64,000 nucleotides of DNA from contig KB299236.1 in the NCBI GenBank assembly GCA_000328365.1, forward strand, positions 124,001-188,000. The letters run 5' to 3'. Every line of letters begins with the position of its first letter. Positions within the stretch are counted from its first letter, which is position 1. Position numbers and translations under genes: made by a program. The notes under the pieces are model-generated. The model saw only the letters and a list, made by a program, of their open reading frames with translations. It was not told the DNA's origin and did not search any database. This document shows, piece by piece, positions 34,401-49,400 of this stretch. The DNA is from Capitella teleta (Eukaryota > Annelida > Polychaeta > Capitellidae).

Positions 34401-37400
34401 CCGAATTGTGAATCCGCTGGACTTTGAATCTAAGCAGCTGTACAACATAATTGCCCGCGCGAGGGATCGAAGCACTCCGGCCCTTAGCACGAAATGCTCC
34501 ATCAGCATTGAGATTGTGGACGTGAATGAAAACCTGTATCCGCCCGTCTTCAAGGACTTTGTCTTTCAAGGTCGAGTGAAGGAGAACCAGCCTCCCAATA
34601 CCAGCGTCATGCGCTTGGTCGCCACGGACGCCGATACCCTTCAGAATCCCCTGGCTTCCCGTGCTGACTCTCAAATTGTGTACACCATCACGGGCGGCTC
34701 AGGCATGCGACGATTCACCATCGACAACTCCGGTTAGTACTAGCAGCTTATTATTAAATGTGTTTATTCACTGGTATCCAATTTTCTATTGTGCCCCGCA
34801 AAATCCGATCGGAAATTCGTTATCAATAGGTTCGATAACGTTGCCCAGAGCTAGCTTTCATTAGAATGTCAGGGCGCAAGCAAGTAGCACGAAGGCATAA
34901 ACATAATATGATATGCATATAATTATTATGATGTAATATTATGTGAATTATGAGGAATTATGTGAATGTTTACATAATACTTCATTCAATAATTGAGAAT
35001 GCAATTGAAGTGCGTTTCCGCGGTATATGCCAGAAGTGCCGTAGTTCGCAGACTGGTTCACTGGCCTATTGTGTCGCTGCTGTCAATTGCCAGCCTTGAA
35101 TACATTAGCATATGCAAATGAGGCCGTCGCGATCAATATTAATGTCTCGCGTACACGTGCTAAGTGATAATATTACTGTTCGATAATCGACAATGTTGAA
35201 ACTGTGTTTATTTGAAATTACTGCAAATTTATTCAGATTGTATCATTCTAGCTTTTGTTACTATGTACTTACAATATACAGCTATTTTTAATTACTATAT
35301 TGCGTCGCATAATTAATCTTAATTAGTGCAAATTTGTTGAGGCCCTTGTTTGTGGAATATATTATTATAACTATACCCTGGAGGCATTGTCTGTAAAAGA
35401 AGTCAATTGGACGCTGTCTTTGCTCAACATGTAAAATTGTATTGATGAAACTAGTGCTGTGTTCGAGGGACAGAAAATCGTTATTTTGACGAGCCACACT
35501 TATGATACAGCTGTGAAATGTGACGTAAGATTACGTGGCTGTTAATCTGCGTATTGTAATATCCACTATATAATCCTATCTGGCTCTAATAATCTAATTT
35601 AAGCCTGTTACGTCATACATGCATGTTACCACTCGGCTCTATATGCCCAATCATATAACGAGGGGTCATTTAGTGCATTATAGTACCTTTACTGTGAAAT
35701 CAATGCATCAATGCCATCTATCTATATATATGCCTGGTAGCGTGATGGAGATTAATCCGAAAGCACACATGATTTTCTGTTCTGTGAACTTGTGATGCAA
35801 GTATCAAATGAGGGCTTTCTTGTGTTATGTTGCGAAATGCTATGTGACATTGTCGTGAGGTTTTCTCACGCAGGGATGTTATTAGTTGATCCCGGGATTA
35901 ATAATAGAGTTCCTATTTGTGTCGGCGGTAATTGCCCGCCTTGTGAGGTGCTGGCCTTTGAAGAGGGTAGCAACTGGGTTTGCCCTTGGATCCGATTTTC
36001 AGGGCATTTAGGATTAGGCAAAACTTCCTCTTTTTTTTCTTCATACATGTACCCTGTTTCTCCACATAAGTCGAATAATTGGCTTTCATTGTTGGTTAAA
36101 ATGGCATAAGCTGGCTGGGTGGCCTTCAGTGCTGTGTTCCCCAGATTGATATCAATGATGGACATGAATGATGGAAAGAGAGACGATAATCGTTGCTTTG
36201 AATAATGCACGAGACTCGGCATCACCGGCTTATGCAATCGTTGCATTGCCCTCTACTAAGCGCCTCGCATTTGTCGCAGCAATAAATCATGTATAGAAAC
36301 CGCCCTTCAAATCGCTATTTTTGGCGGGAGGAACAGGATCTCGGAACGATCTATATTAACATGGAAAAGACATCTATCGCGTTGTCGAATTCAAGGATGT
36401 GTTCGCTTTCAGTCCCCGTTGGCGGAGTTCGATTCGAATGAGCTTTTCATAAGCGGGGAGTGTCAGGGAAGAGGGGAGGGGGTTGTCGGCGGAAATTGCC
36501 CGACTATTGGCGACGATGACAGCAGCCATCGAACGCCGCGCCTTCTTTCTCACGCGTCAAGTGCGAACACTGGCGACCAAAAAAAAAAGAAGATAGGCGG
36601 TCGATATGATTCGATTTGTAACCGAATATCGTCCCAACGCTAGTCAAATGTACCGAGCGTATTAATTCGTTCACATTAGAGCTGTCTCCACAGCGTAAGA
36701 ATTACCGCGTAGCGTGTTTTTGTTTTTATGCGGGTCAGCCGAACTCTGTAGTTGAATGTGGTGTGAATCGTTATCGAGTGTTGTGAGCGCGTGCACGCCG
36801 GCGTCCGTGCCAGTCAGACCGAGTCAGTTTGAGCGTTGTGTTGAAGGACGCAGCAGATAGATAATGTTTAAGCAAGTAATGGCGATGTTGTTGCAGACGG
36901 TTAAGAGTGGTTGTGTGGTCTCATGACGAGCAGAAACATTCGCGCAAGTAAACCGACATCGCGAACGCCGAGCAAATATCATAACGAGCGAGCATGGCGA
37001 ATGTACGCCACCATTCGATCGGAATCCAGCGCACACGCACAATAAATCGTGTTAATTAATGCTATAATTAACGACCTTATTGCCGTGGTGGGTGTATGTT
37101 GGATCCCCGTTGCTTCTTTGATAAGAGCCGTGTATGGAATGTTATGTCATAATAGCAAGCCTTCTGCTGTGAATATTCGTCAACAATGCACTCATCAACT
37201 ACACAGGAATGCCGTTAATTACGCCACTCTTTCCCAGAAGTTCCCCGTATCTGAGCGTGCTGGTCTTATGCACCTCTTTCCATGCACTTCCGGTCACGTG
37301 ATCAGCATCATTTCAGCCCTGTCGGCAGTAAACGGGATTTGTGCGGGTTGAATAAAGCATGTTTTACAACTCTTTTATTTCCCTTATTACGAAAGATTTG

Positions 37401-40400
37401 CTCTATTGTCAAGACACTACAGATCTTCCGCGCATGCGCCGTTGTACGCTTGTGCTGATTCCTTCTTTGCGCATGTGCAAATCTTTGAAATATATATTTT
37501 CAACTTTCGACGGCCTTCTGGCTATTTTACGACCGTCGTAAGAAAATATGCATGCATTGTGCAAACTGCATTTCACGGCTCGTGGCAAAACACTTTGCAT
37601 AGCTTTCAGTTTAAATCTTTGAGTTTTGTGACTAGTAAATTGTACTTGAAATATTTATCACCCCTCTTGGGTTAGATGAGCTGTGAGCACAGTGGTGCAA
37701 CTGGAAGCGACAGTAAGCGCGATTTTTGTTCGTAAATCTCTCCATATCGAATCAGAGTCGTATTCGAACTGGATCGCGCGTCGATCACTGCGCGCGTAAC
37801 CAAGTTAGCGTTGCACTCGCCCACGGTCATTTCCTGTGCGTGCTGTCTGCTTGTATTTCGGCCGATTTGCCGAGTCTTCTGTATCGACCCTGTTACAACT
37901 CAAATGAAATAGAGAAAACTATTGATCAAATATGATTGTATTAAGTGCCTGAAACCTTCCAGGAAAAGCAAGGCTAGAACCCCGATCATTCATCATGTGT
38001 GCCTTCTTTTTTATCAGTTCTCTATTTTGTGATTCGCAATTGTTGCTTTCTGTGGCACTTTTATGGGGTGATTAATCTCTATTTATCGTTACTTTCTCGT
38101 TACCTCAGTGTGATACCAGTGGAGACATCGCATAATGATGAAACGAGGATTTATTCCGGATTATCAACTAAAACCCGGATCGCCCGGAACAAGCCCATTT
38201 CCATTCATCATAATCAATCAAACGTGTTCATTACTTGCTCTTTCTTTCTTCCGTTTTCGCAGGCGTGATCCGAACTCATGGAATACTGGATCGTGAATCT
38301 CAAGCGCACTACTGGCTCCGCGTGGTGGCCTGTGACCGGGGAACTGTTCCGCTGTGCTCAACCGTCGAAGTGCTGGTCGAGGTGGAGGACCTCAATGACA
38401 ATGTTCCCCAGACGGAGTTCCCGGTGTACGAGCCCATGGTTCCGGAGAATAGTGACGCTGGTCACTCAGTGGTCAATCTGGAGGCCAGAGATGCCGATGA
38501 CAGCAAAAACAACCAATTGACCTACAGTATTGTCAGCGGCGACCCTCAGGGATTCTTCAGTATTGACGAAAAGAGTGGTGAGTTTAGAAATCGTATGCTC
38601 TTGTGACACTGTATCTGGACACGCGGTACACCATCGTAAGTCTCGGCGTAAGATATACTACAGTCCGAAGGCATTACGCTCATTGCCTCTCTGCCTTGCC
38701 CTTGTCAGCTGTCGGTGGCTGACCACCGCAATCTCTGTGCTCATTACACAAAGATGACCTCAGGTACTAATGACCAGTCCCTTCTGGGAGCCCTTTGCTT
38801 ATGGGCACTGCGGCTGACCACGGTCCACTACTGCACTCCCCGAAGAAACATGGCCATGGTCTCTGAATAAGTTAAAACGTCCGTATTGAGTCTGTCTGAT
38901 TTCTCCATGAATCTAAAACGACATTGAGCAGCGCCAGTCGTGTGATAAGCTGCGAGCCAAGATCGACAAACACCGATTTCGTTTTGTGTGGCCTGACGCT
39001 TGCCACCATCTCGACGTGTGTCAACTGACAGCCCTTACCGCTTCACCCTGCGATTTTTCCTTTCCGCCTCCGATCAAATTGGATGGCATGGAAAGAAAAA
39101 AATAGTGCCAACACGGGAAACAGGGTGGAAGCCGGCTAATTTGAGCCTCTTCAGTACTCCTTGAATTAATTACCTGAAAGAAAGTAGGTTTTTTTCCCCC
39201 TCCTCCCTTTGAGCTTTCCTCCTTTTGACCTTTGCGTCCTTTTTTTTTTTTTTTTTTCTCTACTTCCCGCGTTTTATATCCCTCCGCCCCGCGTGTCTTT
39301 CAACCCATTGAAATCGACGGACGCAGTTAGCGCTGTAGACAACATGTGCTATTTTAAGGGCTGTAATTGGCTTAGGATGGAGTGTCGCGGATTAAAAATG
39401 ATCCTGCTTTCCCTGAATCCGTCGGATTCCTTCGTGAATTCTCTTTCATAGCCCACCGAAGCGTGGAGCGATTCGCAGGCGACTCGCGTGCGTCCAGATT
39501 CCTGCTCAGCGGTGGCCTTCTTTTTCCCGCGCTCCATCTCTGTTATGTCCAATTCTGGCGGCATCTGTATCAGCCTTGTTGCAAGCCCCGCGGCAGCAAA
39601 TGGCCATTCTCTATTAACCCCTCCCTCTCCGTCCGGCGGCTATAATTCTCTCTCGGGAGATGCTACAATTCTTGATTGCAAGCCTCTGAAACCTAATTAC
39701 TCCTTCATTTCATTAGATAAAAACCTTTCTTCCGCCTGATAAAAATAACGCGCTATTTATTTTTCTCGCTATCTCCCTCGACCAGTTGTGGTTTTTGTTC
39801 GGATTTCTCTTTTGAGCTGAAAATGCCTCTCGGCGCATCTGTTTCCACTCTTCACCAGGTTCATGCGCGTGTTTTGTACATCATTGTATTCATGCGCGCG
39901 CGTACTTTTTTTCCCCCCCGGACGATGTATATTTTCAGCTGTTTCAATTCTATTTTAAGTGTTTTTCTTGGATTTGTTTGAATAACTTTGCTGTCAGTAC
40001 CACGAACAACACAAAAAATTCTAACGATCTGTTCTTATCGGTTCAAGATCAAAACAGTTATGAATATTAATTAAGCAGCAATTAACCTCTGCGTGACCCT
40101 TATGCATATTCATGTACACACAACGATTTTCGTCCGCCTCGTTGGCTGCAATGTTGATCCGCGGCCTTGATAACAACATAGTTGATGTTAGCAGTAATTT
40201 CGCTGTCATGTCTCACTGACCGTTAACTAGGTCAGTGGGTCGATCCGTGTTTTATGGTCCCTTCATTGCGTAAATCGCGCTTGGTACCGTTCCACTGTGT
40301 CCATCGGCAATCCACTCAATACCGTTTCATTACCCCTCGCGTTGAACAGTCGATGAGAAACACTTGTTTTCATCGCCTTGGCCTTTATGCACAACAACTT

Positions 40401-43400
40401 CTAATTTAAATACTCCTAGTAAGTCAGTAAATCATTGTACGAACAAGCTTTGTTCTTACTCTTGAGCCCTCATAGACTAAATGCTGACGATTCTCCACTT
40501 CTCCTCGAGTTGTTTTGGTAACTTAGTTGCACGTGATAGCGTCAATTCGAGGCTCAGTTCGCGGCCATCTTCACGTAGGAGCCAGATTTCTCCAGCATTC
40601 GTCAAGATGTACATACGTACCGAGTGGTGAAATATCTTCATATCTCAAGTTTCGTAATCTGGTTTTCGGATCTGCTTTTGTGTACATCATTGCTCAACAC
40701 CACGCACTACACACCCACGTTGCATAAATCCCACAGCCTCCTCCCGAGTCTTCCTCTCTTGGGACTTTGATATCTCCCCGAAGGATCTTTCCAAGTTGCA
40801 ATTTGACCACGCGGAGGAATATCGGCGGACCGGACGCAGATGGAACCGCCTCTGATTTATGCTTCCGCTTGGGAAGAAGAAAAACAGTTCCTCTTCGATA
40901 AATATAAACCCGCCGAGATATGTTTTTATTTTTAGCCTTTTTTGAATTGGTACCACCTGGGTCTGTAGGCGACAGCGCCGAATTCTCTCCCGGAACGATT
41001 CCCAAGAAATCTGAGGGTGGCTCGCTATTTTTTTTTTTTTTTTTTTTTTTTTTTTCGGTCTTCCAAAAATTGAGGCACTTGCGGTTGTCCATACCTTTAC
41101 TTTATCACAAAATGGCTGTATATCCGATCAGTCTCCATCAATCGTATGCCTGTTTGGGGTTTAATAGACCCGGAGATTGATCACGTGACCGCCTATCTGA
41201 TCAGCCTAGTTCATTGCCAGCAGAGTGGCTCGTACTTCCCATTAGTCGCGCGTCTCACTTTGATCTTAACTCTTACCGCATTCACTCGCGGAATTTCCTT
41301 CTGATTGATTTGCACTTGATGACCTTTTGGAGCCCTCTCTGTCATGGCGCTGAAGAAGTGTGACGTCACCGAAGTGATGATCTCTCTCCTTCACTCGACT
41401 TCATTTCCATTCTCGAGTGCCAATCCTTACGCCACACACACGAAACGTACGGTTTATCCAACGCTTTTCGACTGAACAAAATCTGCTGAGTCATTAACCT
41501 ATCTTTATGCTCAAGTAAATGGAAATTCTCCACATAAACTTGGTTCTTCTTCATTTCATGGTCTTTATCTTCTGGACGCCTCTCTTGACCTTGGTCCGAA
41601 ATGTCGATGACCACTGCGTTATTATATTTTCTCTCTTTTACGGCTGCTTCGCTCGGCCGGATATCATGTGACTTAATGGCATGTGTAACTGTCCGTCCGG
41701 CTGGTACCTCGCTGAGGTTGTTCTAGCTCCACCTGGTGTCCCCACCCACTGCCTCGTAGTCCCGCCGCGACCCCGTGCCCATAGTTGATGAGCGGAGAGC
41801 GTGCTTCGCAGTCTCCTCTCCGTCCATTATACCGCTTATCAAATGCTATCATCGCCATTATTTTTTGGGTGACGCGGTACATGCGCGGAGTGATTTATCT
41901 TTCCATAACTCTCTATTATCGCTCATCAACGGTTTACTGCTTGGAGATGGCGTTTCACGTTCGCATAATTCTCAGCTGAACCTGGGATTTCATACTCGCT
42001 GATCTTCAATGCCTTAGTCGGATTACCGGATCTACTTATGTGAATTATGCTAATTTTTACATGGGTATGCATATTCACAAGACTGCAGCTTGCAGATCCA
42101 GAAGGACCAAATCCCGCCTGTCTTCTGACTCCGTTCTACAGAATTCAATTCGCTGAGATATTGGCGCTTGCCACGCGCTTTCTGCCAATCTTGATTTTCG
42201 CGCGCTTTCGCTTGTCAATTTCCCGCCAAAATCGTATTGCTTTTGTGCATTGCTTCCCGTTTCTTGGGCGGGTCTCCCTGTGACCTGGCGCTGGGGTTAC
42301 TGTCATTTGATTGCTGTTCTCAGCGCAATGATGGATTTGGGCGATGCCAGTGCCCCCTGCACTTCCCAACCTCTTCCTGGAAACCCCCCTCTCCCTTCAT
42401 CGTTTGCTTCGTATTCTTTAATCTTATCTTTTTCTATTTTCAGGGTTGATCACCACAACCAGCCGGCGTTTGGACCGGGAGCAGCAAGCGGAGCACATTC
42501 TGGAAGTGAGTGCAACACATCATTCTTATAGACTCTTTCATTTGTCATGCACCGATTTACAAACGATTGTCTTAACGTGGAATCCACACAAGATAAATGC
42601 CCGTTGGCCGTGCACTAAGACAACAGATGCCCAGGGTTCCAGAAGTCGCTTGCAGGTGACAGTCGGCCACTCTGCGACTGATGTACCGTCGGCGGCATTA
42701 CGCTGGCCCACCTGCCTCTTGGGGCTGAATGGGGGGGCCGCCCGCCGAGACACAATCCTGCACCTAGGGCCAATCGAGTAGCAGGACTCGTTGAAGGATG
42801 CGAATGCATCACGTGGCATTTGCTACTGACAGCCGAAAGCTGGCGAGGAAATGCGACGCTGGAGATTGCGGCCAACTTGGCTGCTTGCTCTGACATCGAT
42901 GCCTATTTAGGCTTAGGACACTTTGATTTAGGCTGCTTTACGCTCCGGGCTCGTGTTCGACTGCCTATGGTTGTTGGAATTCTGCTGAGCATGTGTAGGA
43001 ATCTGTTATAGATGATAGGATCCACTCCATAGCACGTGGAGTGAATAATTATATTGAGTCCAATAAGCCCGGATCCGTGCACTTTGCATCGCTGTGTTAT
43101 GTTTATGTTATGTTTATGTTGTTGGGTCAATTTGCCATGCCATGCCGTCCGCGACCCCCAACCGACCGAAAGCTTGTTTACCGGTGCATTGCTTATTGGA
43201 GGAGGTCAGTCCCTGACCGCACGGCAATCAGCCATGTCCATTCCGCTGGTCACTGACCAGTTTATGGTCACTTTCATGGCTGTCTCATTCAGCGGCATAA
43301 TTAGAACGTGAATCAATTCATTGCGAGACATTTACGCTGCACTCCGTCCTTCCTTGTCGCCTCCAATCTAAAAGTCGCATTGTTAACGTTAGCTAACGTT

Positions 43401-46400
43401 ATGCTGTCTGTGCTCGCTTGGCAGACGTTATCGTTTGCTAACAGGCTTAAAATCTGAGCGCATCTCTTGTCAGTTGTGATTCGGGGTCCGTATCAGTTGC
43501 ATTGCGTGATGACAGTTGGTTGTTTGTCCCGCGAGGCAGCCCTTCCTCACCGCCGATCATATTTCACTCTTTTGATGTCCAGCGTCCTCTCTGGACTGAC
43601 CGCCCGGTCGCCCTGTCGCCACTCTCGAGTCCCCTCTTGGCCTGACTTTATTCATGGCGATTTCCAGGGACCCATTTGGCGCGCTTTCATCCCGTTTGTC
43701 AGCCGCTGCCTATTCGCAGGAATCGGAATCCGCTGGATTTGCTCTTCACCTTCGCTGGGAATCCACGCGTTGATGCTCTTGCACCCCTCAATTTGATGAA
43801 TCGCGGATCCTAAACTGCGGATTATCCGTCGGAATGGGCATGGAATTGATTTGGGTCATGTCAGCGGGTCAGACAGGGTCATATTGGAAGATCTTGTGTT
43901 GATATCTTCGCGTGATAGACGCGTTCCTTCAGCGTCCTTAGCAACCATTCCTGCTGTTACGTAATACATCAAGCCTTGACAGCCATAGTGGCCTAATGCA
44001 CTAATCATGTTTTTAAAATTCGCTCCAGAGGTTTTGGCCCCGAAGTCAAATTTGTCACGCTGATCCGTCTTTGTACGCGTGACGTCGCCTCATTCATCTG
44101 GGGCCCCAGCCCCCCTCGCTGCTTCGCTGGGGGCCTCAGGCCTCTTGAACGCGGGGTTTCCAGGACGTGTTTTGTGTCGTGGTTACATGAACGGTTGTTC
44201 ACCTGGGATGACCCCGGTGAACCCACTGTTCATGTCACAATCTCCAGAGTTAAAGACCCTACCCCCTCCCCCGGGACCCAGCTGCCTTCTTTAGCTGACA
44301 TATCCGTTTTCCAATTCCCTTTTGTAGAAAAGTCTTTTCAAAACCCGGAGATCACGTGGGACAAATTGAAACCGGAACTTCCGGTCGACATAAAAATGGG
44401 AACCATCGATCAATTTTTTTTAACACTCAGTTTGGGGTATACTGCCTGGATGTGAAATGTCCCTAGGGGTACTAACTTGGTCTCTTCCAAGATGGATGGT
44501 CGCTTCATCGGCTGTTGCGCCCTCTAATTGCATTATCATATTCGCATTTATCACATCTTCTTCTTGATGGATTTGCAAAAGAAAATAAGCGCATCTCTCA
44601 TTCGAGGAATCTGAATAGAGATATTGGCCTCAGAGCCTGTTGCTCACCGATGATGAATGATGTTCCAATCAACCGGCTGCGGCCACATCTGATGACGAAA
44701 TCACTTACAGCGCAACTCTACTTCCCGAAAACTGAGCGGTGAAGATGCGTGGAGGCGGCCATGACACCTACGCATTTGTACTCAACGTGCAATTACATGC
44801 ATTGCAAAACTTCAGACTTCCGAATGCTCCAATGCTGCATTATTGGGACAAAATAACCGGCGGTTGCATTCAGTCTTCCTTTAAGAAGTTCCTGTGTGTA
44901 CACACAATCTACACTCACAACAAACCGATGACCACGAATTAGTTCACATCGCCGTGGAGTCTTATGCAGGTATACACGCTGCACCTGGTCGAATATACTA
45001 AGCAGCCGGTGTACATCACAACAGTCCAATTAAGGAGGCGCTAAGCAGTGATCCTCGTCTCTCGTTATGCGCTGATGCAGTGTCTTGGGGTGTCAAGGTC
45101 GTCTCGAGATCTACAAGGCATCATTTACGAAATGGACAAAACATGCTTGTTCATCTCAATGGGCCATCTACATCACGTCACACTTGATTATATGCACACA
45201 TGCATATACCATGAACGTATGCATCACGACTATACTAATTATGCACTGTTGTTATTACCTTACATAACAGTGGCTTATATATATTTACAATGGTCAGGAG
45301 GTCAGCCATTACTAATCAGTTCTTTTGTCGAGATTTCCAACTCAATTTCCTTTTTTTCTGTGGATCAATATGGACGCGGAGAGGTCATGACCCCTGCATG
45401 CATGGCATCGCATGTTGGCTAGCACCGTCGTTTATGGCCAGCATTGAATTCTGCTGACGAACGATCCTTGAGTGCGTTTCGTTATTAAAAGCTGCTCTTG
45501 ATTGATCAGTTAAGCAACTCGGGGGAATTTTATGCTGAGTGCTGCTGATAGATGTTATGCCACGTACCTAACACCCCATGAGATGTCCATACACACAGTT
45601 GCTGCAAGTTGCTGGTTACACTTTATATGCCCCTAGCCGAGATCTTTTGAAGTTTTGGTCTTGCGCTCTGTGAATATGTTGGTTGTGGTTTAGCAGCCAA
45701 CTGCATTACTTAAGAATTCTAAGTAGTTGCATCATCTGCGTAATTGCATCAGGAGGTGTACACATCAAGCTGTGTGGAATTGCGTAATAGAGAAAGAAGG
45801 CGATGGTCTTTCAATGTCTCTGCTGCTGTTGTGGCACCACACAAGCAGGGTTTGCAGTGAAGAGGGTCTGCGCGGGTTTCCGCGTGCTGTCTGTCGGTTG
45901 TTTTCATGTCTCATCATCGCATGTAAACAGCGTTGGAGGCTGATAGAAACGGAATTATTCACCACGCAGCAACTCTTGTGGGGCGCGTATACCGAGAAAA
46001 CCATGCGGAAACGCAGGCTTCGTTTTGAAGCACAGAAGACGTTTAGTTTGCACTTGGTATGTTGCATACAGTGAGGAGTTCACCGCAGATAAATGAGGCT
46101 TATAAAAATGCAATTATTCGCTGGATAGAATAACACTATAGTTGAATACACACGGATTGTAACTACTGTTATAAAAGTGCGCTGCCGAAGAGTGGCACCC
46201 AGAAGCAGCAGCCTGACTAGCTGTGTTTTGAAGCTGGCTGAGAGTTCAAGTTGTAAACCGCGGAGGAGGCCAACCCCCGTGGCCAACGCACATACGGATC
46301 CAATAGACGCTGAACATATTCGCAGCATGCCCAAGGAAAAGCCTCATCTCTTTCCCTATTGTTTAGACGAAAGATGCTTTTCGTTTCTTACGAAGTGCAT

Positions 46401-49400
46401 GAGTTCATGCGAGTGTGTTGGGTGTGAGTTATGAGTGAAAGGCGAGCTCCAACTGAGACTCCTTTTTCATTTACGTGTACACCTTTATCTCTAGCATATA
46501 GTTATGTAACAACACGAACAGGTACATACTGCAGCATATCCTGAGGATATAAACCTGTAATTAATAGGTAATAAAACGCTGCGTCTGACTCTTTATGGCT
46601 GATCATTATACCTGGGGTATTCACCGCTGACTGCCCATTAATGGGGCCATGGAATGAGCACCCATTTGTTGCTCCCTGTATTGTCTCTTTCCCCTTTTAC
46701 ACTACACTCAAACGATCCATTCACTTGACGCTCGAGTCCATTATGCCATTGGATGCAAGTGAAGAGTAAAGCCTACGGCAGCTCAGCCATTGATCTACCT
46801 CCCTGGACAGGTGCGAAGGTTTACCTGCACAGTGCCAGTGGCCTTCACTTTTGCTCATGATGCAACTCCACTTTCGGCGGTTTCGCTTCATGTATAATAT
46901 CAGCAATAGAACAATTATAAATCTCTCCAAAACATCTGATATCTGTAACTGGGATCTCGCAATGTTTACCTCAATGCATGCCTCCGGTACAAATGATCAG
47001 ATCAGCAAGGAGATATGTATTAACTCGGGTGAATTCCTGGAAGCGCCACTTACATTCTGGTCCCATGCAAACCAAGACATGATGCCAATTTATATTGTAA
47101 TCTAATCGCCGTGTCCCATATTCCGGGTGCATTTATTTATAGCGTTGATTTCTTGTAAGCATGAATTCGTAATTGCGCGTGTAATCAGGGTTTAAAGGGT
47201 CTTTCCTAACCTCTTAGATTCGCTATGAGATGGCATTGTACCTCATTCTACACCTGTCCATTCAGCGATGGCATCGCGAGTTCTGGTGAAATATGCGCCG
47301 TCACGATGTATCCATTTCCTATAGTCCGTTGCCTACAATTGCAATGCGATATGAGGGTTTTACCTGGTAATAATTGGATCATTAGAAAGATATATAGCTA
47401 TTTAATCCCAGGGATGATGCTCACATTACGCCAGAATCTGATCATGCGGATTTTGTACTAATATTAAGTGCAATGTATCCATACATGTATTGCTTCGTCG
47501 TTATATAATATTTCTATTGATACCAGAGTCAGACTATGACCGATAATACATTGCACTGAAACAGACGTTTAACGATTGTTCATGGCAGGTGTATTATGAC
47601 CGGGCTAAAAATGGAAGAAAGCGCTTTTTTTTCCGGTTCGGGGGCAAATAAGTTATCCGGGGAAGGAGAAAAAGACACTTGTTTTTACGGTTGCTTTCTT
47701 TGAACTGATACATGTCTCTATTGTTACCCAGAACAATCCGCTCCGCTGTCTTGTCTTCTGGGCCTTCCACGTACATTGCAGTATTACAGTAAGCTTGGGT
47801 ACTGTAGGTCGATGTCTATTGTACGGCAGAGAGCACGCATGCTGCATGTATCCTCGAATATCGGGGTTCGTGCAGGTGCTTCGGGAGCTGCCTGTGATCT
47901 GCTTCTTATCTGAACTTATCGGCAACGCAGAGGTTTATACAGAGTGGTACGAAAAACAATAGATTTAACAGTTAATACAGGGTGCAACAGAGATAACTCT
48001 TTGTAGATTTTCTTTTCGAAGCTTAAGATGAAGGGTTCGCTATGGAGAGATGTTGATCGCCGCTGTGATCTCTACCGCAGGTGCGTCTAAGTTATTATGC
48101 CGCGCTCAAAAGAGCTGGCTCGTTCGAGTGGCCTTTTGCATAGCTCGCTTTCAAAATATTTGCCCAAGAGAATATTATCAAAGTCAATATTGTACCACGA
48201 AGCTTCGTCCTAGATTTGCGACCGTTCGTATAAATCATGGCTGCTGGCATTTTTAGCGGAGGAAAATTAACCTTCCGTTGGTGTTAATTTCATTGCATAG
48301 CTGTCCGTCATGTTGACCCCGCAGGTGGCGGGTGTGAGGTCTGATCTTGCCTCCCACGGATCCTTCCTCCTTCCTCCGATCACTCGATCCAGGATCAAAG
48401 CGAGAGCCACATGCCTGGGGAATCCTGCGGTCATGCTCTTGTGGATCCCGTACATACTCCATCAGGAGATTCATGATCCTTGGGCGCGGTTCATGGCGCC
48501 GATGAAAGATCCCACCCCGCCCTCATGAGCTGCTGCTGCTGGATATAAAAACCGGAAAACGGTCAGCCACATGTTATCATGTGCACAAAGGAATTTTCAT
48601 GTTACGCCAATGGATTTGCCGTGGTATTATGTGCTATGACTCACAAATAGAATTCCGCATTCGAGTCATGAGAATGATAATGACAGCGTCTCCTATTATC
48701 GCCCACTTCAATCGGCCAGCGTAATTGATCTCAGAATTGGATCGCAGAGGTCATCAAGTGCTCCTATGTCAGGGTAATCAGCCGTGTCCCTTCTTCCCTC
48801 TTTGACATCAGACCTGCTTGTTCTTCCCCGGAAAACGACGCCGTCCGACCCCCGCGATTATCTGGCCTCGTCTTCCTCCCCTTTCCCTTGCCATACAGCC
48901 TCATAAACAGATCCTTATTCTCAGCTAGGGTTTTGTCAAATTGGCCCTCGGACTGAGCGAACTCGAAGCGAATATCAAAGTAGCGAGGTGCTCACTTATT
49001 GTTGACCCCTGGGGAATTGCTATGACCTTGCGTATGATGTTGATCGATGGTCTAAGAACCTCCGGTCAAGTGCCCAACACGTTTACATATAAGTCCACAT
49101 GCAGACCCTGCACAGGTTAACGGAGCCGTAAAGCCGAATGAGTCCTGTGGGAGGCGCACTGCATTCTGGCGTTGCAATCCGTGGCGCCGTACACCTGTTA
49201 TTGGCGCCTTCTGAACCATGGGGTCTAGGGGCCATTTCGGCTCCTCGTAATAAACGCCTCCCTGCGGAGATACCTTAAATATTCTCCTCCGCGATGCTGT
49301 CAAGATTCTCCGTGGAGACCGCTCTTGGAATTACATCATTGACATCTGATCAAAAGGCCTCGCAAAGCAAGCAGAAGGTCGCCCAATGCATGGATCCCTC

